Of a stretch of 43,316 nt of DNA, positions 1 through 9,900 are shown in pieces (position 1 is the stretch's first letter; every line of letters starts with the position of its first letter). The position numbers and the translations under genes are program-made. The stretch is from Candidatus Omnitrophota bacterium (GTDB lineage Bacteria; Omnitrophota; Gorgyraeia; 2-01-FULL-45-10; JAHFGN01): the NCBI GenBank assembly GCA_023247415.1, contig JAHFGN010000005.1:1-43316 (forward strand). The letters run 5' to 3'. The notes beneath the pieces are model-generated. The model saw only the letters and a program-made list of their open reading frames with translations, was not told the origin of the DNA and did no database searches.

Positions 1-3000
1 TCTCCTTTCAGCTCATGGGCGTAGTAGCGATTCCTCCCTGATTGATTGGCGAAGTATCTTGAGCTGCCAATCTTCGCGAATGGGCCCTTATCGCCGGCGC
101 TTGTGATTGGCTCGTCGCGATCTTCCAGAATCGTAATAAATGGCGCTATTCTGCGGATTGCTCCCCTGACAAAATGTCTCGTCTCATACGCGAATTCTCG
201 TTTGTCTTGCCTATATTTAATCGTCGGGACCATCTCCTGCATCATGCCGGGGTCATAGAGATCGCCGCCTTTTGCGATCATACCCCATAAAGAGGATATT
301 GCCTTGAGCATCTCTTCTTTACCCATATCGCCGGATAAAGTAAACTGCGCGATATCCTGGTCCTCATAGACGCGCGCATTTTCATCTCCGAGCATGGTCC
401 TCATCCTGGGATAGACCTTTTCTATTGTCCTGCCGCCGTTCCATGCCATTGTGAGCGTGACGCGACCGTCTGTATCCTTCTCGAGGAAGAATATATTATA
501 ACCTACATTGCCCGAATTCGGCTTGTAGACATATCCGAGTGGGCCTCGAGCGGATAACACTCTATCTCTGACGAACTCCTCAAACTTCACAAGGCGGCTC
601 TCATCGATGAGATAAGGGTAGTGTCCTTGATCCCGGCCCATCAGACTATCAATATCGCCTTTTCTGCGTGTCTTGTCTTCACGTTTAAATATGACGAATG
701 GCGGCACCCATATCGGCCCTCCATTTGCCAGGGTAGACATCTCCGCCTTCCCTTTAAACCCATCCCAAAATAGGTCAGCTAACGTCAGGCCGGAATCGCT
801 CTTTAGATTCGGAAAAGGATTGGAGATAGGGGCCGAAACATGCCCTTTGTGAGTAAATATCTCGTCCCTCCCTCCGTAAGCGCGATAGATCAGGAAGCCG
901 TTATTTGAAATGTTAGCGAATAGGCGGCTGCGGAAATTCGGATCGCTTCGCGGAAGATCTGAGACGTCCCATACATGCCTATAGACCGCGATATCACACG
1001 GCTCATCGAATATATAATCATACTGGCTTCCATCCTTGAGATCGCAGTACCTGAAATTTAGCGATAGCCTCCTAAAAGGCGTCATGATCCTTAGCAGTGT
1101 TTCTTCTACTGATGATAAATTTCCTGGCTTTACATCATAGACGTAAATATCGATGGCCCAATCCTCGCGATCGTGCAAGCGAGTTTTAGCTATGGCATCC
1201 AACACCTCTTTTATCTCATGCGGAAATTCCCGGCCGCATCCGAAGACCTTAATGATAAGAGTCTTGTCATTATCTTTTTGCCTTTTTTCAACAAGCGGTT
1301 GAATATAGAATGGCAAAGTGGTTTTTGCGCGAGCGCTTATAGGCGTGGTCAGCGAGTTCCCTTCCAGGCTCCATAGGCTATCTTGAATAGACTTCCTTAT
1401 GTATCTCCGTTCTTCAGAAAATCCGCCTATCCTGGAGTCTTCTTGGCTTAATAAGGCGCTTGAGTAATCCGCCAGGCTCTTGCGGCCCGTGACCCTGGCC
1501 CTATATTTCAGGAAGGGCGCGAAATAGACGGCTATCTTTTCATATTGTGTCGGAGTAAAGTGTTTGACTATCTCTTCGGCTATCCTCAACTCCTCAGCGT
1601 CTATCTGCCCTCGTGTAGAAATTATCAATCCCGCACCTTCAGAGACAGCCTCCGCGCCGCTTGTGCTTGCTCTTTCCCGCGGCGCCTTGCCTCCCTTCGG
1701 GGACAGGTCTGGGATTGCCGGCGGAACCGTCCCCAGTTCAGACCGAGAACCGTCCCCAGTTCCTGATAACTCTCGGGGCTGGTTTGGCTTGACAGCGATA
1801 TACACGTTCTGGTTCTTCTTAGACGGCCTCAAGCTATACTCGTCGAGGACGCGAAATTTCCACGCGGCCTCATTAAACGGATCTTGCGAATCGTAGACGC
1901 CTACCCTGACGAATGCCGGAGGAGGGATGCGGCGGGAGGTTGAAGGTGAGGGGATATAGATTACCTCCGCATACAGATCTTGTGGATCTTGCGGGAGGGT
2001 CTTGGCTAATGAGGCTGGGATGCCGATCGCCTGGCCTGCGACATGGACCCGGCACGAATTTCCCTCGCGTGATCGCAGGACAGGCAGCCTTGTAACTGCC
2101 ATTAGCGACCCTGTCTTGGCGGCAATCGACAACGCGCGCGATATGCCCCGCTTCGTCGCATTGCCATAACAAGACTCTATTACCTCTTCTAATTTATGTC
2201 CCGCTTCATTTCGTATCTCAAGCCGTATCAAGAATCTGTTTAGCGCTGAAATGTTACTGCCGCCTTCCACCCGTATAAACGCGGGAACACCACCTTCACC
2301 GATCAGAACTTCCACTTTCTTCTTGGCATACTGCGGCGGCAGGTCATAGTTGAAGTATATAACTTCGCCTGTAGCCGGAATATTTTTAGCGCCTACTGAC
2401 AGGGACGCGCCAACATCTCCTCTGCCTTCCTCCGAGCGCGCCTTTTCAACACGAAGCCCATCGCCCTGGATCCAGAAAGACCCCAACTCTTTAATAAGTT
2501 CGTGCAGATCGTAGTCTATGAGCAATATATGAGATTCAACAGCCTCAATAAGATTGCCGTGAGAGTCTTTCCTGACGATTATTCGCAGGCCAAGAGGTTC
2601 ATTCTCACCCGCAAAATGGAATCCTGTCGCGACTCCGTCCTGACCTATGCGGGCCAGGAATGGCCTGCCGGCCAACTCTTCTCTGAAACTGTAAACGCCT
2701 CTACTCCTTCCGCTCTTGGTATTCTCCGAGCCCAATTGCAGGTGGCCGCTGGGCGGAATGCGCGACGCGATAAGACAAGGCCCGAATCTCCCATACCAGC
2801 CGCGCAGATCTACCCTGCTTACTCTGCTATCAATCGCCCTAACATGGCGGTCCTCATCAAGGACAGCCTTCAAATAGACCTGCCTTCGATTCTGGCGCGA
2901 CATGGATGCCAAAACAGGCAGCCAGAAGCCGATCTGCGGATAATATGCCCACTCTAACTGCACAGTCTCTCCTGGATTGCGGCTGCTGTGGTAGATCGGG

Positions 3001-6000
3001 GCTTTGCTTAAATTGATAGACCACTGCGCCGCCTCTATATCGCCGGGGAGGCTGTTCAGATAGAGCTGGCCATGTTCATCAAGTATGTGTCTTGTGACAT
3101 ATCCCTTGGCCAAGTTTCTAACCGCATCCGCCGGTCCCTTCAGCCACGCCTCCTTAAATATGATCTGATACTTGGGCGATTCCAGATTGAACCGCTTCAG
3201 GACAGCATGCTCTAGAACCGCGTCATCCAAAGACTGCAGGGGTTCCTTTATGTTCTCAACTTGCTCCCCAATAACAGGCGCGATCAGGCCCGCCAACTCG
3301 TCCCTTTTTGTCCCGCCGCTCAATGACTTCCTCTCCGCGCCAGGCTTGGCGATAGTCCCTGTTTGAAGATATTCCGTCAGCAGTTCCTCTGCCTCCTCCG
3401 CGATCTTCCTGACATAGTCTGCCATCTCGGGCATCGCCGCGTGGGCCTGCCGCGCCAATGTCCGCCTCAATTCAGACGCGTTGGTTTCAACGACGGTTCG
3501 TAATATATCGCGTTCGCCGTCCAAAAGTCTCCGGCCAAATCCCTCTCCGCTTAAGAAGACGCGCAATTCCTTGATGAAGTCGTCCCAGTATCCGAAGCGC
3601 AGGGCCATCATCATGAGCCTGCGCTGGGAGTCTATCGGCAGCAGCCCTTCCGGATCCTGCCTCTGGAGCTCCCTGACCGTTTCCTTTATCATCGCGAAAA
3701 TACCATCAGCCTTTGAGCGCAGACCCAGCCCAATGTAGCATGAAAATAGCAGGATGAGCGTATCCCGATGCTGGTTTAGCTCCTCAAGGGGTATGCTCCC
3801 TCCTATATCTTTGCGCTGTTGGACAGCCCTCCTGATAAGGGCCTCTTCCTGTATGGCCGCAGGAAGGATATCAGCATAGGTGGTAAGCGTGTCCTGCCGC
3901 ATAAAGTCCGCCAATCTGGCTCTGAACCTGGCGTGCTTGAGAAAAACGCATTCCGCTATCCGTTTGTGAAAATGGTTGTTGAAGTCGACGATCCTGTGCT
4001 GTATGCGAGCGGCGTCCTTCTTCTCGCTTTCGGCCATGACCAGTTCTTCGTGCAGCTCTAAAAGCTGCTGCCCAAAATCCAGCCAAAAGACAAGTTCCAG
4101 CATATCGTCATTGTTTTCAAGAGTCAGTTCATCGAGATATTTTTTAGAAAAATACAAGACCTCTCCGCCCATTCCGATGTGTATGGGGCGCGCCACGTTA
4201 TGGTCCGGATCAGAGAATATGGTGTAGGTCGGCAGGGACAATTCTATGACTGTGCCCTTCTTTTGGAAATTTTCGAATCGAGACGGCGCCCATTTGCTCC
4301 ATAACTCCATCGCCCGGCGAACCTTGCCGGAATTGTCTGAGCCTGTTTGGTCTATCGGAGGTTTCATCCATGGTCGGGCGGCGAGCATCCTGCGGTAAGG
4401 TTCACTCGGCCCGATGAGCGCGTTTCGTATGCGCAGCCTTACTACGCTGTCTCCCCTTGACAGATATGAGACGCCTTTTCGAGCAAGAGATATATCGGCA
4501 GGGTGGCGCACCTTTATGACATTCTTATAAATATGGTCGAGATATGGCGTTGCGTTCTCTGTGAGATTAAACAGCAATATCCCGTAGAACGCGATCGACG
4601 CGCTTTCTGAGCCGATCTTTCTGCGTATCTTTCTGAATAATCTTAGCGGCTCATCCGCCTTATTTAACGCATGAGTCAATACAAATATCCCTTCTTGATA
4701 TAGCATACCTTTGCAGTAATCGATAAACTCTTCACTGCCGTCGAAGTCCTCTGTAATCCTCTGAAAGAGCAGCTCAAATAAAGGCCTGAGCTCCTTCGAC
4801 TCCTTCATCTTATCGATATACCCTGACAACTCATCCGCGTCCTTGATAGCAGGCGTCCTATTCGGGTACCCCCCACTGCTTGAATCCCTGCCAGCTTGCG
4901 GGGCGGAGCTTTTAGAAACGTTAGAAATAGGACTTTTTATTTTTCTGTCCTTTTTACTGGCAACGATATTGTACGCGAAAATACAAATCTCTTCCGGCTC
5001 ATCTACATTATCGGCAATTGCCCGCCATTGCTTTAAAGCCCCTGGCGGCATTATGCCGGAGCTCCTTAAAAATCTTACTGCCTGAATACGGAGTTCATTA
5101 TCAGATTCATTCAATATCATATTTCCAATAGGATTTCCTAAGCCGCGCACAACGCCGCCGACCGCGGCTATTTTACCGGCGGCCTGGATAGCGAGCAATC
5201 TTATCCCGCGCGTCTCTTTTTGGTTCGTCAAAATGGCTTTTAAAATCGGTCTGGTCTGTCTGCCGATGCGGTCAAGGGCTGTCATGGTTTTCAAGATATT
5301 GAGTCGGATAACAGGGTCTTTCTCATCCGAAAATATTCCCGCTAAAACCGGCATTAATGGCGCGGCCTCAGCGGCCATCCCCTCAACTTCCTTCAATGCC
5401 TCAAGCCGCGTCCTGCTGTCTTTTCCTTTCAGGGATTCTGAAAGTTCTGAGAGCCTCTTCTTGAAATTGGAATCTTTTAGCAGTTTGAGAACGCTAAACC
5501 GCGTATAAGAACCGTCTATTGCGCGTTTGACTGAGGCAGGATTGGTATCGGTCTTGTTGATTCCAAGGATATTGCCCAACTTTTTCTTCGCGCGGCGGGT
5601 GAGTTCTCCGCTTACTGAATCTACTAAAATATTGAGAATTAAACTCAAAACTTCAGGCTCTGTCTGGCAAAGTCCTTCATATACCGGCAGAAATTTTTTA
5701 ATTCGGCTGACAAGGTCTCCTATAATCGCGTTGCCGCTAAATCCATTTTCCCGGTAATACCTTGAGAGGTCAACACCCTTTTTCTTCAGCGAATAACGTT
5801 CGAACTCCTCTACAGAATAGATCCCATAAGTCTCGGCTATTCTCAAAAGGAGCCCTATCTTCGCCGCATCGGAACCCGCGAGGTCCAATCTATCCAAAAG
5901 ATGCCCGATAATAGTTACGGCCGTTTTCCCAGTTTTAACCCTTGCGTCTTCTGTAGCTTCACCAAGCAAGATATCCTCTAAGGCAATTAACTCATGCCTA

Positions 6001-6917
6001 TCTTTAGGTTCGGCGATTTGGGATCTTCTATTCACCTGCCGCGCCCTGGCGCTGGCAGCGCCCCTGCCTAATACCTGCTTGCCCTTGACAAGTGTCTGCA
6101 TAAATTCTTTTGCCTTTTTAATAGCTATACCTGTAAAGTGGAATCTTCCCGGCCCAACGCGCTCTACCCTCATCCCTGAATCATACGCAAAGCCCTGCAG
6201 CTTCTTCCAACCAAAATCAAAACCTGCCTTTAGTAATAACGCATGAAGAGAAGAGACATCAAATTCAATTAAACCGCCTTTTATCGCAATAAGCGCGCAG
6301 ATCCATCTTCTGGGAAGCTTATTATCAGGAACTCCGGCATAGACCTTTTTAATCAGCTTGGCAGCGGTAGATACACCATTAGGTATTTTATTCTGTGACG
6401 CCCTGCCGCCCGCCGCCATCCTTAGGGACGGTTCTGGCTGCAATCTTAGACCTGTCCCTGCTATAATCCCAGACCTGTCCCCAGTTCTTTCAAAGGGTGG
6501 TACCTTGGGGAACGTCTCCAGCAGCGCCGTCACCCGGCTGCCTTTCAGGATCTCTCTGGACAGCGTGCCATCAGGGGCTTGGGAATACCTTATCGCGAGG
6601 CCTTCTTTGCTACCGGCGAAGACGAGGAGGAGTTCGTCTTTACCCAATTTAAGCTTTATGCCGTCTAATTTGTCGCTTCCATGTTGATCGAGATACCAAT
6701 TGACTATGCCGCGTAAGTCTTTTATGCCTCTTTTTTCAATCTCCAGGCATACAAGGCCCGCGTCTATCCTGGCTACAGTATCCTTATTCTGCAGGCCCGG
6801 CACAGCGAGGTTCCTGCCGTAATCCGGATACGCCCATGCGATATCATATGTGATAAAGGATGCGATCAACGCTATGGCTATAGCCTTTATAATAATGTTA
6901 CGCGGCTTTGAGAACAT
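1..6917 (-). CDS. Giant multidomain protein A (3' end outside window)
   Basis: Reading from ATG 6917, this frame stays open to the left edge (2,305 codons; translated by hand, no stop met). GAGG lies seven bases before the ATG, and the start overlaps the stop of giant gene B by 20 bp. Residues 1-33 form a signal or anchor helix ending A-W-A before YPD, like the N-terminus of B. Residues about 490-620 are HEAT-like helical repeats. About 800-1000 is helical. About 1180-1700 is beta-rich and unrecognised. About 1877-2020 resembles a Rossmann methyltransferase (IIKVFGCG, then IYVYDVKP). About 2050-2305 resembles ATP-grasp: a KPNSG motif with K2132, QEMV with E2228, TRHFVRG with R2247, and N2291 in FANQSG. 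In-frame palindromic repeats occur near residues 140-165 and 1715-1745. No whole-protein function is recognised, and both enzyme-like calls are inference. Confidence 0.85.
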   Translation of the reverse strand, partial: MFSKPRNIIIKAIAIALIASFITYDIAWAYPDYGRNLAVPGLQNKDTVARIDAGLVCLEIEKRGIKDLRGIVNWYLDQHGSDKLDGIKLKLGKDELLLVFAGSKEGLAIRYSQAPDGTLSREILKGSRVTALLETFPKVPPFERTGDRSGIIAGTGLRLQPEPSLRMAAGGRASQNKIPNGVSTAAKLIKKVYAGVPDNKLPRRWICALIAIKGGLIEFDVSSLHALLLKAGFDFGWKKLQGFAYDSGMRVERVGPGRFHFTGIAIKKAKEFMQTLVKGKQVLGRGAASARARQVNRRSQIAEPKDRHELIALEDILLGEATEDARVKTGKTAVTIIGHLLDRLDLAGSDAAKIGLLLRIAETYGIYSVEEFERYSLKKKGVDLSRYYRENGFSGNAIIGDLVSRIKKFLPVYEGLCQTEPEVLSLILNILVDSVSGELTRRAKKKLGNILGINKTDTNPASVKRAIDGSYTRFSVLKLLKDSNFKKRLSELSESLKGKDSRTRLEALKEVEGMAAEAAPLMPVLAGIFSDEKDPVIRLNILKTMTALDRIGRQTRPILKAILTNQKETRGIRLLAIQAAGKIAAVGGVVRGLGNPIGNMILNESDNELRIQAVRFLRSSGIMPPGALKQWRAIADNVDEPEEICIFAYNIVASKKDRKIKSPISNVSKSSAPQAGRDSSSGGYPNRTPAIKDADELSGYIDKMKESKELRPLFELLFQRITEDFDGSEEFIDYCKGMLYQEGIFVLTHALNKADEPLRLFRKIRRKIGSESASIAFYGILLFNLTENATPYLDHIYKNVIKVRHPADISLARKGVSYLSRGDSVVRLRIRNALIGPSEPYRRMLAARPWMKPPIDQTGSDNSGKVRRAMELWSKWAPSRFENFQKKGTVIELSLPTYTIFSDPDHNVARPIHIGMGGEVLYFSKKYLDELTLENNDDMLELVFWLDFGQQLLELHEELVMAESEKKDAARIQHRIVDFNNHFHKRIAECVFLKHARFRARLADFMRQDTLTTYADILPAAIQEEALIRRAVQQRKDIGGSIPLEELNQHRDTLILLFSCYIGLGLRSKADGIFAMIKETVRELQRQDPEGLLPIDSQRRLMMMALRFGYWDDFIKELRVFLSGEGFGRRLLDGERDILRTVVETNASELRRTLARQAHAAMPEMADYVRKIAEEAEELLTEYLQTGTIAKPGAERKSLSGGTKRDELAGLIAPVIGEQVENIKEPLQSLDDAVLEHAVLKRFNLESPKYQIIFKEAWLKGPADAVRNLAKGYVTRHILDEHGQLYLNSLPGDIEAAQWSINLSKAPIYHSSRNPGETVQLEWAYYPQIGFWLPVLASMSRQNRRQVYLKAVLDEDRHVRAIDSRVSRVDLRGWYGRFGPCLIASRIPPSGHLQLGSENTKSGRSRGVYSFREELAGRPFLARIGQDGVATGFHFAGENEPLGLRIIVRKDSHGNLIEAVESHILLIDYDLHELIKELGSFWIQGDGLRVEKARSEEGRGDVGASLSVGAKNIPATGEVIYFNYDLPPQYAKKKVEVLIGEGGVPAFIRVEGGSNISALNRFLIRLEIRNEAGHKLEEVIESCYGNATKRGISRALSIAAKTGSLMAVTRLPVLRSREGNSCRVHVAGQAIGIPASLAKTLPQDPQDLYAEVIYIPSPSTSRRIPPPAFVRVGVYDSQDPFNEAAWKFRVLDEYSLRPSKKNQNVYIAVKPNQPRELSGTGDGSRSELGTVPPAIPDLSPKGGKAPRERASTSGAEAVSEGAGLIISTRGQIDAEELRIAEEIVKHFTPTQYEKIAVYFAPFLKYRARVTGRKSLADYSSALLSQEDSRIGGFSEERRYIRKSIQDSLWSLEGNSLTTPISARAKTTLPFYIQPLVEKRQKDNDKTLIIKVFGCGREFPHEIKEVLDAIAKTRLHDREDWAIDIYVYDVKPGNLSSVEETLLRIMTPFRRLSLNFRYCDLKDGSQYDYIFDEPCDIAVYRHVWDVSDLPRSDPNFRSRLFANISNNGFLIYRAYGGRDEIFTHKGHVSAPISNPFPNLKSDSGLTLADLFWDGFKGKAEMSTLANGGPIWVPPFVIFKREDKTRRKGDIDSLMGRDQGHYPYLIDESRLVKFEEFVRDRVLSARGPLGYVYKPNSGNVGYNIFFLEKDTDGRVTLTMAWNGGRTIEKVYPRMRTMLGDENARVYEDQDIAQFTLSGDMGKEEMLKAISSLWGMIAKGGDLYDPGMMQEMVPTIKYRQDKREFAYETRHFVRGAIRRIAPFITILEDRDEPITSAGDKGPFAKIGSSRYFANQSGRNRYYAHELKG
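1699..1762. repeat. GGGGAC-type repeat inside giant gene A
   Basis: GGGGACAGGTCTGGGATT is at 1699-1716, followed by two exact copies of GAACCGTCCCCAGTTC at 1724-1739 and 1747-1762. The 23-bp spacing is not a multiple of three, so the two copies are translated in different frames (once as ELGTVP, once within GTGDGS). Confidence 0.9.
6425..6490. repeat. Second GGGGAC-type repeat inside giant gene A
   Basis: 6465-6482 is the exact reverse complement of 1699-1716 (18 of 18). Neighbouring GGGACGGTTC and GACCTGTCCC units belong to the same family. The element is translated in frame near residues 140-165. Confidence 0.88.
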
Positions 6918-9900
6918 CTCTCATCCTCTCGTACACGTCTTTTAAGTCATTCAAGTTATATTGGGCCATAGGTCTTATCTTGAGCTTCATCGATAGGATC
7001 CTGGAATCAGCCTGATCGGGTCCTAATATCACATCCAAAATTTCATCGGTTATCTCTTGTTGAGCCAAGTTAGAGTATACCTCTCGTATCTTGGCATAGG
7101 ATTCCCTCTTATCATTATTGTTTAACATTAAACTCAAACTTACAGCGAGGTCTAATATGCCAGACAACGCGTATGCGCTGCCTTCATCTCTTAGGGCCGT
7201 CTCCAATGGGAGGACATGGTAGCCGGAGTAGTTTATTTTTTCATCTATATTAGTCACCAAGAATCCCTGCTTTGAATTTTCAGGTGGGGCGCATTTTAGA
7301 TCTATCCCCAGACCGCGAAGCGCCTCTTCATACATACCCTGTAAAGTCTTCAGCTTGCCGTCTTGTCCGTTTATTGTGATTAGGCTCAATCTGACATTGC
7401 CTCTGAACTTGGCGTTGAGCTTCGCCTGATAGCGTGCCATTATCTCAAGGAACAGCCTGATCACAGGTTCATTCCTCCCGGGAACTATTGAGGGGAATAT
7501 GTCTATATTGACAGGGATTGCGACTGGTTTTAGGGCAACGTCGTATCTATCGACCTTCCTGTATATATCATTTGCCAGGGAGAGTGAGTGGAGGGTGTTG
7601 AATTCTACTTCCTGGAGGGATCTTGCCTTCTTCTCATCATCAACTATTTTAACGTCTTGTCCTGGACGGACAAATCTTACAAAATACAGAGTGCCTGCTA
7701 TCTCTTCTTCGGTCTTATAGACCGGCAGGGTCATTGCCCTGGTTACGACCTCATTCTCATTAATGTCATCGAAATCCACAGGCGGGCCCCGCGCCTCTTT
7801 CAGCGCGAATCTTCCGTCTTTCTCCCCCATCGCTTCCCACACCAGATAGAAACTTCTGCCATCATCTGATTTGAACACGCCCATAGCATCCTCCGGCAGC
7901 TGTAAAGTAGCTGTCCTGCTTTGGTACACCCTACTGTCTGTGGAGGGAGACACTGTCCAAGCGGGGGCGGAGACACTGTCCCGATGCAATTGGAAAGCGT
8001 CTCTGGATTGGCCGCTTGTAGAGTCGCGGGTTGGGTCGTCTTTGAATTGATAGCTCTGGATATAGGGTGAGTCTAATAATCTCTGCATGGCCTGCCAATC
8101 CCTTTTTACGGCGTCCTCCACCTGTATTTCTTTCACGCTATACTCGACGGTTATCCCCGTAATTGCTCCATCTGATTTTAGGCTGTCATTTTTTTCAGCA
8201 AATTTTTTTCTTACGTATTTTATTACTCTTTTGTAAGTATTTTCCAATATAGTAATTACTATCAACGGAGCGGATGCAACCCGTTCTTTTTTGGCTGCCG
8301 CATACAGCCTCATATAGTACTTTATGGCGGAGCTGATAACGGCAAATGCCTCTAAGGCAATCGGCCCGCAGATCGCCCCTTCTGGAAATTTAAGCTCATT
8401 CCAGAAGCTGGTGAATCTTCTCATATTTTTACTTACGTCGCTGCCTCCCTCAATACACTTTGGAATCCGGAGATTACAGCAGTCGTAGAGAAGCCCAAAC
8501 TCATCGTGCGCGAGAATAAGCCTATTCTCAATAAAACCCGTGCTAAGAAGCGGAACAAGTTTTTCCAGGATCGGCTTCTCTATTTGATTTCTTTCATCTC
8601 GAACTGCCCATCTCAATGCCTCAGCGACTTTATCCGAGAGCGCTTGAAATTTTTCAGCATCCGCTTCCGTAAGAGGCATATCGCCTGGATGCTCCACCTT
8701 GTAGACGCAACCAAGGTATAGACGCTTCAAATTCCCGATCAAATGCCGCAAGGCCTCGGCCCGGGATTCGGCGCGAGGAAACCCTTTATGCGCCTTTTGA
8801 TGCAGCTGATCCAGCATATACCCAAACGGCCCATGCACCTTCTTCAATTGGCTGCGAATAAACAATTTCCGCTCGGCCATTACAACAGAGGTTTCGTAGA
8901 ATAACTTTTCGTTGGCTGTCTTCAACCTGGCCAATATCTCTTCTAACTTGGCCTTTATCTTCTCGCTGATAGGTTCATCCAATAGAGGGCTAATGCCATT
9001 TTTTGCGGCGTCGACATCACTAATAAGATCTTTAGCCGACGCGGCGGAAGAATATAGCGTCCGGCCATCCTGCATTATATACTCCTCGTCCTGGAACCTT
9101 ACCGCCGCAGCTATCTCCTCCACCAGATGAGCGGCCCTTTCCATCTCCTTAGAGCACTCCGCGATGATATAGGTCTCACCCAATAAGATCGTCAGGGCGT
9201 TCGTAATATCAACGAGCTCTGACAGGATCTTGGCTTCCAGCAATTTCCTGTTGAGCGGGTCTGAAACAGCCAGGGTGAGGTATTCTTCAACTCGATCGAG
9301 CCTGGAGGATAGTTCCGTCTTGGAGTGGATTAGCAATTGATCTATATCTTCGATATCTCTTCTAGTTTTTTCTATATCCCGGCTCAAGGGCTTCAGCACT
9401 TCCAAAACGCCTGCAATGCCTTCGACCCCGGCTTGAATGGACTCGAAGGCCTTTCTTTTTTCTTTAGATTCATCGAGAGAGACGGCCCTGTTGTTTTGAT
9501 AGCCTGCGATCGTCTTTAATGTCTCTTCGATCTCTGCCAGTCCTTCGATATACTCCTCTAAAACTTGAATCTTAGGGAACCCCATGCCCAGCTGTTTCGT
9601 CTCATCTAATGCGCGCCTCACATCAGATATCTTTTCGTCAGTCTCTCTCGATATATCCCCGGCCTCATGCCCGACATTATTCTTAAAGCGCCTCAACTCT
9701 TCTCTACATTCACCGCATAGCTCAAGGCTGCGTTTCGTCTCATCGCGCCAGTATCGCTGCATCTCATGGCCTTTGGCCTTCTGGAGTCCTCTCCTCTTCT
9801 CTTTATTCAGGAATTGGTCGAGTATCCCGGCGACCTTGTTCATCTCTTCTTTAATGGTTTCGAGGACGCTTTCATAGTATTGAACATCCCTGTTGTGCCG

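Noticed and set aside
1-6897. Apparent gene-poor left end with only short frames
   Set aside because: The minus-strand frame starting at 6917 is open to the edge; it has no stop inside the window because the gene continues beyond it.
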